64,000 bases of DNA, from contig MEQL01000048.1 in the NCBI GenBank assembly GCA_001770205.1, forward strand, positions 26,505-90,504, read 5' to 3'. A program made the translations under genes and the position numbers. The notes beneath the pieces are model-generated. The model saw nothing but the letters and a program-made list of their open reading frames with translations. It ran no database searches and was not told where the DNA came from. Positions 20,477 through 29,766 of this stretch are shown here, one piece after another (within the stretch, counting starts at the first letter, position 1; each line of letters opens with the position of its first letter). This stretch comes from Bdellovibrionales bacterium RIFOXYD12_FULL_39_22. GTDB lineage: Bacteria > Bdellovibrionota > Bacteriovoracia > Bacteriovoracales > Bacteriovoracaceae.

Positions 20477-20719
20477 ATGACAAAAAAGGAATTAGAAAAA
20501 GAACTGTTAAAATCTATTGAAAAACATACCCAGATCGTGATTGGAAATAATGACTACTCCACTTCACTGGCCAATTTAGGAATTGATTCCGTTTATGCGG
20601 CAGAAGTAGCAAACGATATGGAAGATTTATTGGGGATTGTCATTGATGATCGCGATATTGCAAAATTCACCAGCATCACTGCTATTTTAGAATACTTTGA
20701 TGGCCATATTAAAAACTAA
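20477..20719 (+). CDS. Acyl carrier protein
   Basis: An 80-residue, acidic, helical protein with the phosphopantetheine site LGIDSVYAAEV (Ser38). It is not in a fatty-acid-synthesis operon. It sits 20 bases before an alpha-oxoamine synthase, the arrangement seen for the dedicated ACP (AcpR) next to serine palmitoyltransferase in bacterial sphingolipid loci such as Caulobacter. I infer that it delivers the acyl chain to the next enzyme. Confidence 0.92.
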   Translation: MTKKELEKELLKSIEKHTQIVIGNNDYSTSLANLGIDSVYAAEVANDMEDLLGIVIDDRDIAKFTSITAILEYFDGHIKN

Positions 20720-20739
20720 GCAAATAGGTATCCAACTTT

Positions 20740-21975
20740 ATGAAAAAAAACTTCCACGATTTTTTTATTGAAAGCAAGCGTAATGATATTTTTGCCAATC
20801 TAGATGCTTTTTATGAATATCTTGAAGAGGCAAAATCAACTAAAGAGTATGCCTACCGTCGAACACTTGCCTCGGCCACCTCTTCTACCGTAGTCGTTGA
20901 AGGAGCAGGTGAAATGATCATGCTGGGTTCAAATAATTATTTAGATCTAGCGGCCAATACTAAAGTAGTAAATGCAGCGCAAGCTGCACTGGCCAAATAT
21001 GGAAATGGCAGTGGTAGTGTGGCGCTGCTGGGAGGAACCTTTGATTTACATCGAAAATTAGAAACTAAAATTGCTACCTTTTATTCTCGAGAATTGGCGG
21101 CCATTTTTCCCACGGGATTTAGCACTAATATTGGAACAATTAGTTCACTCATTTGCAGCAATGATCTTTTACTACTTGATACCTATTCGCATGCCAGTTT
21201 AATTGAAGGAACAAAGCTTACTCGCGCCACCGTAAAATTTTTCAAACACAACGACATGGAGCATCTAGAAAAACTTCTAATCAAACTTCGTTCTCAATAT
21301 GATGGTGTTTTAATTGTCACTGATGGCATTTTCAGTATGGATGGAGATATTTGTCCTCTTGATAAACTTATAGCGCTAAAGCAAAAATATAATGCCCGAT
21401 TAATGATAGATGAAGCGCATGCCATTGGTATTGTCGGAGATCATGGACGTGGAACAGAAGAATATTTCCACTTAACAGGAGCAGTTGATATTATTACGGG
21501 AACTCTTTCGAAAGCTCCTGGCGGTATCGGTGGTTATGTGGTGGGATCTAAAAAATTAGTAGAATATATTCGCCATTTTGCAAGCAGTTATATTTTCTCA
21601 ACCAGTCTTCCTCCGGCCGTAGTTGGAGGATTAATTGAAGTTTTTAATATTTTAGAAAATGACCTCTCACATAAGGAAAAATTAGATTACAACAAACAGC
21701 TTTTCACGGCCCGACTAAGAGAGCTTGGTTTTAATATTGGACAAACCATTTCGGCCATTGTTCCTATTATCATTGGCGATGAAGAAAAAACCAAACTCAT
21801 GGCCCGGGAATTGGCGGAAGAAAAAATTTTTTGTTCTGCGGTAGTCTTTCCGGCCGTAAGCAAAACACAGTCACGCTTACGAATAAGTTTAATGTGTTCT
21901 CATAGTGAAAAACAGCTTTTAAAAGTACTCTCCGCTCTAGAACTGATTGGTAAAAAATATGGAGTAATTGTCTAA
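20740..21975 (+). CDS. Alpha-oxoamine synthase, serine palmitoyltransferase-like
   Basis: A 411-residue PLP enzyme of the family that includes serine palmitoyltransferase, 8-amino-7-oxononanoate synthase and glycine C-acetyltransferase. It condenses an amino acid with an acyl thioester and releases CO2. DEAHAIG (Asp about 224) and the PLP-binding Lys in TLSKAPGG (K258) are intact. The segment SYIFSTSLPP resembles the SPT form more than the biotin enzyme, and there are no biotin genes around it. With an ACP just upstream and an SDR overlapping its stop (TAATG), SPT-type formation of a 3-keto sphingoid base is my preferred reading. KBL or BioF activity remains possible. Confidence 0.87.
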   Translation: MKKNFHDFFIESKRNDIFANLDAFYEYLEEAKSTKEYAYRRTLASATSSTVVVEGAGEMIMLGSNNYLDLAANTKVVNAAQAALAKYGNGSGSVALLGGTFDLHRKLETKIATFYSRELAAIFPTGFSTNIGTISSLICSNDLLLLDTYSHASLIEGTKLTRATVKFFKHNDMEHLEKLLIKLRSQYDGVLIVTDGIFSMDGDICPLDKLIALKQKYNARLMIDEAHAIGIVGDHGRGTEEYFHLTGAVDIITGTLSKAPGGIGGYVVGSKKLVEYIRHFASSYIFSTSLPPAVVGGLIEVFNILENDLSHKEKLDYNKQLFTARLRELGFNIGQTISAIVPIIIGDEEKTKLMARELAEEKIFCSAVVFPAVSKTQSRLRISLMCSHSEKQLLKVLSALELIGKKYGVIV

Positions 21976-23003
21976 TGCGTGTTGTAGTAACCGGTGCCAA
22001 TGGTTTTTTGGGCAGTCACATTGTTAGAAAACTTTCCAGATCAGGATATGAGGTTATCTCGCTTATCAGAAAAGGAAGTTCTCAAGAATATTTAAAAAAC
22101 TATCAAACAACTATTTGGGAAATTGACTATACAGATGAAAAAAAACTATTAGAGATCTTTTCCACATCTGACATTTTAGTACACAACGCCGCACTGGCCA
22201 AAGATTGGGGTCCATATTCAGATTTTTATAAATCAAATGTTTTACTGGCCTCTCAAATTCATCAACTTGCCAATCAAGCAAAGATAAAAAAAATTATTCA
22301 CATCAGTTCTATTGCCGTAATGGGAGAAGAAGATTCTCTAACTCCCAAGAGCGAGGATGTTGAATATAATTCTAATCTACCCTATTTCCTCGAGACAATT
22401 ATACCCAGTGCCATGAATCACTATCGTAATACTAAGCGCGATGGCGAAAAAGCGGCCATCGCCTTGGCCTTAAAGTCTCAGGGAAATTTGACCATCTTAC
22501 GTCCCGCCTGGATTTTTGGGCCAAGAGAATTTAATGCTGGGCCCTACGAATATTCAAAAACCATTCGTGATGGTATTTGGGCCCTGCCCGCCTCTTCCAC
22601 TAATTTATTTCATGTGGTTTACGTGGAAGATGTAGCATCAGCAGTACATGCCGCCATTTTGGCCAATCGGGTGGGAATAAATATTTACACCATTGGAAAT
22701 TCTTCCGTTCCGCTAATGAATAATTTTTATGGCCTTTTTTGTCTCCATCTTAAGAAGAAAATTCCATACAAATTACCCTATTGGGCCTTACTTTTTCCCT
22801 CTATTATTTTAGAACTTTTATATCTACTCCTTAAAAGTAAAACACCTCCTCTTTTAACTCGTGGCCGACTTTACATGATGTATGCCAACAATATTTACCA
22901 AACTAATAAGGCAAAGAAAGAAATAAATTTTGAGGCCACCACCGATTTAAACTACGCCGTAAGAAAAACGGTTAAGTGGTGGAAGCTATACCGCTATCTA
23001 TAA
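21975..23003 (+). CDS. Extended SDR reductase/epimerase
   Basis: A 342-residue NAD(P) enzyme with TGANGFLGSHIV at the N-terminus and a catalytic YRNTK near residue 155. It resembles the 3-beta-hydroxysteroid dehydrogenase/isomerase-like extended SDRs. A hydrophobic stretch (about residues 258-282) could associate with the membrane. The start shares a base with the stop of the oxoamine synthase. In Caulobacter the 3-ketosphinganine-type reductase CerR is also an extended SDR close to SPT, so reduction of the 3-keto group is the likely role here (inference). Confidence 0.85.
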   Translation: MRVVVTGANGFLGSHIVRKLSRSGYEVISLIRKGSSQEYLKNYQTTIWEIDYTDEKKLLEIFSTSDILVHNAALAKDWGPYSDFYKSNVLLASQIHQLANQAKIKKIIHISSIAVMGEEDSLTPKSEDVEYNSNLPYFLETIIPSAMNHYRNTKRDGEKAAIALALKSQGNLTILRPAWIFGPREFNAGPYEYSKTIRDGIWALPASSTNLFHVVYVEDVASAVHAAILANRVGINIYTIGNSSVPLMNNFYGLFCLHLKKKIPYKLPYWALLFPSIILELLYLLLKSKTPPLLTRGRLYMMYANNIYQTNKAKKEINFEATTDLNYAVRKTVKWWKLYRYL

Positions 23004-23038
23004 ATCTTAAACAGTATAAAATATAAGGAGAGGCCACT

Positions 23039-24355
23039 ATGTCTAATATCCCTAAAGAAGTTGTGCAAGAACCAGTTTTGGGTATAAAAAAACCACTAAC
23101 CTACCTCTATATTATCCTCTATGTTGGATGGAAATATACTTTAGAGCTTTTGACTTTCAAAATGAATCCTTGGCGTTACCTCATCTATCTGAGGCGGTTA
23201 TTAATTGCAATAAAAGGATTTTATGAAAATAAAATTATGAAGATAAATGGCCAATATAAAATTCAACTTTATCTTCCGGCCTTCCCAAGTAAACCTTTTT
23301 TTCATGCTTTGAAAAAATTTGATCCAGACAATAAAAATCCTGGGCCAATTACGGTGGTATTTTCCATGACAAAAGCATGCCCTTACAAATGTCCTCATTG
23401 CTATCAACGAAATGATCAAGGGCCAGAACTTGATATGGCATTATTAAAAAAGACGGCCAAAGAGATGCAAGAGCTTGGTGTTTCCATGTTTGACTTGGAG
23501 GGAGGAGAGCCGTTAGTTCGATTCAATCGATTACTAGATTTACTTTCCGTTTTTGATGAGCGAGCAGAAGTTTGGGTTAATACCACCGGGTACTCTCTGA
23601 CTGAAGAGAAAGCGCAGCAGATGAAAGCGGCCAATGTTTATGGCGTTATGATCTCCTTGCACACTCCTCATCCCCAAGAATATGAATCCTTCACCCAAAT
23701 GGAAGGCTCTTTTGATATTGCAACTAAAGCAATAAAAATGTTTCAAAAATATGGAATTGTCACGGCCATAAATTTTTGTCCCTCAGCTAAGCAAATCAGA
23801 AATGGAGATGTGGAAAAATTATTCAAAATTACCAGTGAGTTAAAAGTATCGTTAGTGCAAGTTATCCATGCAAAACCTTCCGGTGCCTGGCTTTATGAAA
23901 AAGATGAAATTTTTGATTCCGAAGAATTGATGCAAAAACTTAGAGAGTATCATCATCGATTTAACGAAGGCCCGGAAGCTTCTAACTATCCTTCAATTAT
24001 TTTCCAAGTAATGGAAGAAGATAAAGATCATTTTGGTTGTACTGCTGGGGGAATTGATCGCTTTTACTTTAACCATGAAGGAGAAGTTCAACCATGTGAG
24101 TTTATCAATATTTCTTTTGGCAATGTTAACGAGGAACCGTTTTTAGAAATTTTCCAAAGAATGAGATATCATTTTAAGCGTCCGGGAGTAAAGTGGACTT
24201 GCTGTACAGAGGCCATGCGAATTGGAGAAGCTCTTAAGCAAAACAATGTTCCCAAGACGCCTCTTCCCTGGAAATATACTAAGGAGATCATTGAAAAATG
24301 GGATAAGGGAGAAGAAACTCCTCTTTATAAAAAAATGGGAATCTATAAAAAATGA
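23039..24355 (+). CDS. Radical SAM enzyme with C-terminal cysteine cluster
   Basis: A 438-residue enzyme. CPYKCPHC at residues 114-121 is the CxxxCxxC site for the SAM-binding 4Fe-4S cluster, followed by the LEGGEPL motif. The C-terminal part holds further Cys residues (GCTAGG, QPCEF and CCTE), suggesting a SPASM-like auxiliary cluster. The first 75 residues contain a hydrophobic, aromatic-rich segment that may anchor it to the membrane, as expected for a lipid-modifying enzyme. AAGGAGAGG gives a strong ribosome binding site. The substrate is unknown. Its place between a sphingoid-type reductase and a lipid kinase suggests a lipid. It ends in an ATGA overlap with the kinase gene. Confidence 0.88.
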   Translation: MSNIPKEVVQEPVLGIKKPLTYLYIILYVGWKYTLELLTFKMNPWRYLIYLRRLLIAIKGFYENKIMKINGQYKIQLYLPAFPSKPFFHALKKFDPDNKNPGPITVVFSMTKACPYKCPHCYQRNDQGPELDMALLKKTAKEMQELGVSMFDLEGGEPLVRFNRLLDLLSVFDERAEVWVNTTGYSLTEEKAQQMKAANVYGVMISLHTPHPQEYESFTQMEGSFDIATKAIKMFQKYGIVTAINFCPSAKQIRNGDVEKLFKITSELKVSLVQVIHAKPSGAWLYEKDEIFDSEELMQKLREYHHRFNEGPEASNYPSIIFQVMEEDKDHFGCTAGGIDRFYFNHEGEVQPCEFINISFGNVNEEPFLEIFQRMRYHFKRPGVKWTCCTEAMRIGEALKQNNVPKTPLPWKYTKEIIEKWDKGEETPLYKKMGIYKK

Positions 24356-25287
24356 ACAAATACTATCTTATTTTAAATCCTACCGCTCAAAGCGGGCGAG
24401 GAAAAAAATTGTGGCCAGAAATTTTCTCTTTGTTAGATAGGGAGAAACTAGCGTATGAAATAGGAACCTCTACTTACGCAGGACATTCCGTGGTACTGGC
24501 CCAAGAAGCGGCACTCACTGGTAAATACCAAGGCATCGTGGCCATTGGCGGAGATGGCACTATCAATGAAGTATTAAACGGCCTACGCCAGGCCTGCCAG
24601 CTTTTAAATTCAACACAAACACTTCCGGCCTTTGGAATTATCTATACCGGCACTAGCCCCGATATCTGTAAATATCATAAAATACCTCTAAAAATGACGG
24701 AAGCCGTTGCAAATCTAAAGCGCCATCGCGTCGTGATGATAGATGTGGGAGAAGTCATTTATAAAAAAAATAGCACCGACCAGACCTCTTGGTTTTTATG
24801 CAGTGTAAATTTGGGTATTGGTGCTAGCGTAGCTGACGGTAGCAACTCTGGATTGCGCAGATACTTTGGTGATCTTTTGGGAACATTTTTTTCCATAATC
24901 CTTTCTGTTTTAAAATATAAGCAAGCAAATTTAAAGGTACGATTTGATGGACAAGAAATGCTTTTTGAAAAAACACTTAATATGGCCATTGGAAAAAATC
25001 CACTAATTGCCTCAGGAGTAAAAGTGGATGTAGAGGTTTTGCCGGATGACGGAAAAATGTATCTCTTTTCCATTAATAACATGGGCCTGCTCTCTCTGCT
25101 TTTTAATGTAAAAAAAATATATGATGGTTCTCTACATCGTCTTCCTTCAAACAAACTAATATTTATAAATTCTTTTGCCTGTGACTACTCTTCTGCGGCC
25201 CCCGATGTGGAATTTGATGGAGATCCTCAAGGAAAACTTCCCTGTAGCATTAAACTTCTTCCTAAAAAAATAGGATTGATCAAATGA
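24352..25287 (+). CDS. Diacylglycerol/sphingoid-type lipid kinase
   Basis: A 311-residue member of the diacylglycerol kinase catalytic domain family, which also includes sphingosine and ceramide kinases. YLILNPTAQSGRGKK at the N-terminus and GGDGTINEVLNG at about residues 66-77 form the ATP site. The C-terminal half has the expected beta-rich fold with a DVEFDGDP motif. Both ends are coupled by ATGA overlaps to the radical SAM and AIR-synthase-like genes. It should phosphorylate a lipid hydroxyl. In this setting a sphingoid base or ceramide is the likely acceptor, but diacylglycerol cannot be ruled out. Confidence 0.9.
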   Translation: MNKYYLILNPTAQSGRGKKLWPEIFSLLDREKLAYEIGTSTYAGHSVVLAQEAALTGKYQGIVAIGGDGTINEVLNGLRQACQLLNSTQTLPAFGIIYTGTSPDICKYHKIPLKMTEAVANLKRHRVVMIDVGEVIYKKNSTDQTSWFLCSVNLGIGASVADGSNSGLRRYFGDLLGTFFSIILSVLKYKQANLKVRFDGQEMLFEKTLNMAIGKNPLIASGVKVDVEVLPDDGKMYLFSINNMGLLSLLFNVKKIYDGSLHRLPSNKLIFINSFACDYSSAAPDVEFDGDPQGKLPCSIKLLPKKIGLIK

Positions 25288-26321
25288 GTAAAAAAGAAAA
25301 AGAGTTAGTAAAATTCATCTCGCAAACTTTTAAGCGACATCCTGCACAACTAAATGACGCCTATGAGGCCGACAGCGAAATAATTAATCTAGGGGGAATA
25401 AATTATGCCATCAACATTGATTCCTACTCAGCGGAAGAAGATTATTTTTCTGATCTTGTTCCGGCCAACTTAGGTTTTAATCTGGCCATTGCCACCATAA
25501 GTGACCTCCTGGCCGTCGGAGCCGATCCTCAGTTTTATCTTCATTCCATGGGATTGGATCGTGCAAAAGATGAAAAGTATCAGCAAAGTTTTTTGCAAGG
25601 TATCGCCGAGGCATTACAAAAAACTAACACCTATCTTTTAGGAGGAGATACCTCTACTGGAAATTGCTGGGCATATACTGCTACGGCCTTTGGACAATGT
25701 CTTACTACTCCCGTTTTACGAAAAGGGGCCAGACCGGGTGATTTCTTGTATTCCACTGGTAAATTAGGAACGGGTAATCGTCAAGCACTCGCCTTACTTT
25801 TATTGCGCGATAAAAAACTACCACTTGATAATAGAAGCATTGCCCTGGCCTCTCCTCGTTTTATTTCTCGTTATAAAGAATCTACTGTTATAAAAAAATA
25901 TGCGAGCTTTATGATTGATAGCAGCGATGGTGCAATTAACTCTCTATACAATTTAAGCGAAGTAAATCCGTTGGTAGAATTTGAATTGAAATTCAAAGAA
26001 GAGTTAATTGAACAAGAAGCACAAGAGATAAGTAAATTGGCCCAAATGCCACTGGAAATTTTTCTCTTCTCCACTCTCGGTGAATATGAACTTTTCTTTG
26101 GTATTCCCCAAAATAAAAACAGTGATTTCTTGGCCAATTGTAAAAAGGAAAACATCACCATTTTTCCCCTTGGACAAATAAATAATGGGTCCGGAATACG
26201 CTTCACTAAAAATAATCTCTCCTTTCAACTTCCCTCCTCTATGCCCGACCCACGAGATTTGACGATGGAAAAATATGTAAGTGGCCTTTTGGCCTTTATC
26301 AAAGAGAATATCTATGGATAA
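25284..26321 (+). CDS. AIR synthase (PurM/ThiL/SelD) superfamily protein
   Basis: A 345-residue protein of the ATP-using AIR-synthase fold. INIDSYS, ATISDLLAVGADPQ and LGGDTSTG (about residues 115-122) match the ATP/Mg-binding features of ThiL, SelD and PurM, but I cannot assign it to any of these. PurM itself is longer in its core motifs, ThiL would be expected near thiamine genes, and SelD has a Cys/Sec near its start. Here the start overlaps the lipid kinase and the stop overlaps the flavin enzyme, so it belongs to the lipid cluster. A phosphotransfer or activation step is inference. Confidence 0.8.
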   Translation: MSKKEKELVKFISQTFKRHPAQLNDAYEADSEIINLGGINYAINIDSYSAEEDYFSDLVPANLGFNLAIATISDLLAVGADPQFYLHSMGLDRAKDEKYQQSFLQGIAEALQKTNTYLLGGDTSTGNCWAYTATAFGQCLTTPVLRKGARPGDFLYSTGKLGTGNRQALALLLLRDKKLPLDNRSIALASPRFISRYKESTVIKKYASFMIDSSDGAINSLYNLSEVNPLVEFELKFKEELIEQEAQEISKLAQMPLEIFLFSTLGEYELFFGIPQNKNSDFLANCKKENITIFPLGQINNGSGIRFTKNNLSFQLPSSMPDPRDLTMEKYVSGLLAFIKENIYG

Positions 26322-27516
26322 CAGCAAAATATTTTTCCCGCTTCGCTTGGGAAAAACTACCCTTCAAAACAGAGTAATCCGCGCGGCAACTTACGAGGGC
26401 GGTGGAGATCATAATGGGATTCCCACCAAACATCTACATAACATGTATGAAGATCTGGCCCGCAATGATGTGGCACTAATTATCACTGGCTTTAACTATG
26501 TCTCTCTAGAAGGCCGCGCCTATCAACCTCGTCAATGTGGAATCGATCATGAAAATAAAATTGCTCCTTGGCAAGAAATTACAGATCTTGTTCATCAGCA
26601 TAGAGCAAAAATTTGTATGCAAATTTCCCATTGCGGGAGACAAACGAGAAGTGAAATTACCCATTCTCCCATTTACGCTCCTTCCGCAATAACTTGCACA
26701 TATTTTCGTCAACGGCCTAAAACTTTAAGTGAAGAAAAAATATTATCTATAATTGCTGAATATGTTGATGCCGCCAAACGTGCGCAACAAGCAGGTTTTG
26801 ATGGTGTTCAGGTACATTGCGCTCATGGCTATCTTATTCATCAGTTTTTTTCCTCCCACACTAATCGCCGAACAGATTCATGGGGTGGAAGTTATGAAAA
26901 TCGCTTTCGTTTTGCCAAAGAAATTCTCACAAAAATTAGAGAGGTTTGTGGCCCCAATTTTTTAATCCTAACTAAAATCAGTGCTGGGGATGATCGAGGC
27001 CTTACAGTTGACATGGCCCGCATTTTTTGTGAACTAATCGACCAACTTAAAGTAGTAGATGGAATTGAAATATCTTATGGAACGATGGAATTTGCTATGA
27101 ACATATTTCGTGGCAAACTGCCTATTAATTTAGTTTTCAAGTACAATCCTCTTTTTGCCAGGTATCCTCGTCTAGTACAAAAACTGTGGCTTAAATTTAT
27201 TTTTCCCTGGTATAAGAAAAAATTCTATCCATTTAGTGAAAATTATAATTTAGAAAACGCACTGGCAATTGCCAAAAAAGTTAATACTCCCATCATTGTT
27301 ACGGGAGGAATTCGTAAAAAGTCTTCTATTTCTAATATTCTTAACACCAATATCGCAGCAGTATCTATTTGTCGTCCCTTTTTGGCCGAACCAGATTTAA
27401 TGAAAAAGATTGCGGCCAACGAGGAGTATCATTTTCGCTGTACCAACTGCAATATCTGCACCGTAATGTGTGATAGCGATAATCCCGGACATTGCTACAC
27501 TATAAAATCAAAATAA
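26314..27516 (+). CDS. Old-yellow-enzyme-like NADH:flavin oxidoreductase
   Basis: A 400-residue FMN TIM-barrel enzyme: FFPLRLGKTTLQNRVIRAA at the N-terminus, QISHCGRQT near residue 105, VHCAHGYLIHQFF near 167 and an IVTGGIRKK loop. The C-terminus carries CTNCNICTVMC, a Cys set like that of the 2,4-dienoyl-CoA reductase branch, so a 4Fe-4S cluster is probable. The FAD/NAD domain of full-length dienoyl reductases is missing. I start at ATG 26314, which overlaps the previous stop by eight bases, rather than a GTG at 26281. It probably reduces a C=C bond in the lipid or its prenyl part. Confidence 0.87.
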   Translation: MDNSKIFFPLRLGKTTLQNRVIRAATYEGGGDHNGIPTKHLHNMYEDLARNDVALIITGFNYVSLEGRAYQPRQCGIDHENKIAPWQEITDLVHQHRAKICMQISHCGRQTRSEITHSPIYAPSAITCTYFRQRPKTLSEEKILSIIAEYVDAAKRAQQAGFDGVQVHCAHGYLIHQFFSSHTNRRTDSWGGSYENRFRFAKEILTKIREVCGPNFLILTKISAGDDRGLTVDMARIFCELIDQLKVVDGIEISYGTMEFAMNIFRGKLPINLVFKYNPLFARYPRLVQKLWLKFIFPWYKKKFYPFSENYNLENALAIAKKVNTPIIVTGGIRKKSSISNILNTNIAAVSICRPFLAEPDLMKKIAANEEYHFRCTNCNICTVMCDSDNPGHCYTIKSK

Positions 27517-27531
27517 TAGGAAATTATTTGT

Positions 27532-29766
27532 ATGAAAACAAAAACTAACTTTGATCTATCAATATTTTTAGAAAAATATGCCAATCTTTGTATTGGATTT
27601 ATCGTCATTGTCAGTTTGCTTTTTTTGCTCCCGCTATGGCAAACGCGAGTGGATAACAGTCTAAGTGTTCTCTATGAATCGGGAAATGATATTGATCGGG
27701 CCAACCAAGAAATAAAGAAAGTTTTTGGTAACATAGATGAGTTAGTCGTGCTGGCCTATCACTCTCCAGATCTATTTCAAGTAAGTGAGTTGCGCTTTTT
27801 GCAGCAAATACAAGAAAATCTGGAAATAATACCAGGAATTAAATCCTGTATTAGTCTAGTCAACGTTCAAAGTTTTTGGAATGAAGTGGTCGGCGGAGAA
27901 ATTATTACTAATACTGCTCCCTTTTTAAAGGAGCTGCCAACTAATAGTGAAGAATTAAGTGCGCTCAAAAAAAAGGCCCTGGCCAATCCACTTTATTTAA
28001 AAAACTTTATAAGTAAGGATGGCAGAGTTGCAGGATTTAATATTATTTTTGATGATGGGATAACTGATCTACAAAAAGAAGAAACAGTAAAAAAAATAAT
28101 TTCTACCCATAAAAGTTTCAATCGGCCCTCTCAATTTTACTTGGCCGGCATGCATGTTTTTATGGAATCCACCGGCCGCTATATCGAAAATGATATCATC
28201 CTCTACACTTCTTTGCTGGTACTAATTATGTTTGTACTAATGCTAATAATCTATAGAAATATCTGGGCCAGTTTGATGATCTTAAGCACTGTGGCCATTT
28301 CCAATATTTTAACTATTGGCACTGTTACTCTTTTAGGAATGAAAATTAGTATCGCTACTACCGCTACTCCGGCCATCATAACTGCTTTTTCTATTGCCTA
28401 CACTATTCATATCTTTTCAAGCAGCAACCAGGGAATGAATGAAGTTTTGCTTTCAAATTTTTTGGCCATTCTAACCACCCTCTTGGGTTTTGCCTCTATG
28501 CTCTTTAGTCCTATGCCAACTGTAAATCAATTGGGATTATACCTAGTAATGGGATCCATCTACTGTCAATTGACAATACTATTATTTGCGACTCCTATGA
28601 AGTTGAGATATTTTAGTCATCTACAGCGCAATGAATTGGCCATTGCCTTCACACAGATGTGTCACAAGTTTGTTAAAACAAAGCGCCTATTAATCTATCT
28701 CTATGCCCTTTTAATGTTTATTATTAGCTTTTTTGTACTCAATATGAAGTTGGATACCAACTACTATAAATATTTCAAAGAGCGCTCTGAAATTGTTAAA
28801 AGCGTTGATTTTATCAATCAACACCTCTCCGGACAATATCCCATTGTAGTAAAAATCACCAATCCCAGCGGTGTTAAGAACGAAAAAACACTGCGACTTA
28901 TTGAAAAATATAGCAACTTTATCAGTACCTCTCCCGACGTTGATAAAGTTATAAACTATCTCTCTTTGCTAAACGAAGGCGAGAAGGCCTTTAGTGATGA
29001 AATTAAATCCAACTGGTATTTAGACCTGCGGGCCCTAGAAGAGGTACATATGTTGCTGGAAGGAGAAGACAAGGAGATGTTGCGTTATTATATTAATTCC
29101 TCCGAAGATTCCACTTTAATTTTTGTGCGCACAAAAAGTATTAGTTCACTGGACTTTAAATCTATTGTGGCACAAACGCGCCAATTTTTTGCTCAAGAGC
29201 AGCTAGATAATTTAGAAATATCAATTGGAGGAACCTACCTTAATACTGTGGAGTCTGCCGATAAAATGTCGGCCTCGCAATTGACCTCTTCTTTTTATGC
29301 CATCTCTGCGATCTTGCTAATTATCTTTATTTTTGCCAGAAAATTTTCACTGATGCTATTTGCTGGGGTGGTTAATATTCTGCCTATTTTTGCCATCTAT
29401 GGCATCATGGGCATTATGCAAGAGCCGCTAAATATGGGAACGGCCATTATCGCCTCTATAGCTTTTGGAATGGGTGTTGACGACACTATCCATTTTATCA
29501 TCCGCTATCGCTATGCTTTCAAAAAAATAGGAAGCGTTGAGCAGGCCATTTCACTAGTCTTTTTTGAAGGGGTTCCTTCTATGACCTACACCTCCATTGT
29601 TATCGGTATTGGCTTTCTTTCGCTGGCACTCTCTTCTTTCACCCCTATTTATCAATTAGGCGTTTATACCTCGCTTACTATGCTTTTGTGCTACACCTTC
29701 GATGTTTTTGTACTGCCACGTCTTCTTTATGATTTTGAAAAAGATGAGACGGAGAATGTTCATTAA
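27532..29766 (+). CDS. MMPL/RND-superfamily lipid transporter-like protein
   Basis: A 744-residue transporter with the duplicated RND plan: one N-terminal helix, a large periplasmic domain (about residues 50-220), five helices, a second single helix near 380, another periplasmic domain (about 400-570), then five more helices. The motif GVDDTIHF in the second half is typical of the MMPL/HpnN/patched-like branch, which moves lipids such as hopanoids or mycolates. It closes the cluster, 15 bases after the reductase. I infer export of the cluster's lipid to the periplasm or outer membrane. Confidence 0.9.
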   Translation: MKTKTNFDLSIFLEKYANLCIGFIVIVSLLFLLPLWQTRVDNSLSVLYESGNDIDRANQEIKKVFGNIDELVVLAYHSPDLFQVSELRFLQQIQENLEIIPGIKSCISLVNVQSFWNEVVGGEIITNTAPFLKELPTNSEELSALKKKALANPLYLKNFISKDGRVAGFNIIFDDGITDLQKEETVKKIISTHKSFNRPSQFYLAGMHVFMESTGRYIENDIILYTSLLVLIMFVLMLIIYRNIWASLMILSTVAISNILTIGTVTLLGMKISIATTATPAIITAFSIAYTIHIFSSSNQGMNEVLLSNFLAILTTLLGFASMLFSPMPTVNQLGLYLVMGSIYCQLTILLFATPMKLRYFSHLQRNELAIAFTQMCHKFVKTKRLLIYLYALLMFIISFFVLNMKLDTNYYKYFKERSEIVKSVDFINQHLSGQYPIVVKITNPSGVKNEKTLRLIEKYSNFISTSPDVDKVINYLSLLNEGEKAFSDEIKSNWYLDLRALEEVHMLLEGEDKEMLRYYINSSEDSTLIFVRTKSISSLDFKSIVAQTRQFFAQEQLDNLEISIGGTYLNTVESADKMSASQLTSSFYAISAILLIIFIFARKFSLMLFAGVVNILPIFAIYGIMGIMQEPLNMGTAIIASIAFGMGVDDTIHFIIRYRYAFKKIGSVEQAISLVFFEGVPSMTYTSIVIGIGFLSLALSSFTPIYQLGVYTSLTMLLCYTFDVFVLPRLLYDFEKDETENVH

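Noticed and set aside
20740..21975. Biotin-synthesis (BioF) assignment of the oxoamine synthase
   Set aside because: No biotin genes nearby; the adjacent ACP, SDR and lipid kinase and the SPT-like FSTSLPP segment fit a sphingoid-type role better, though not proven.
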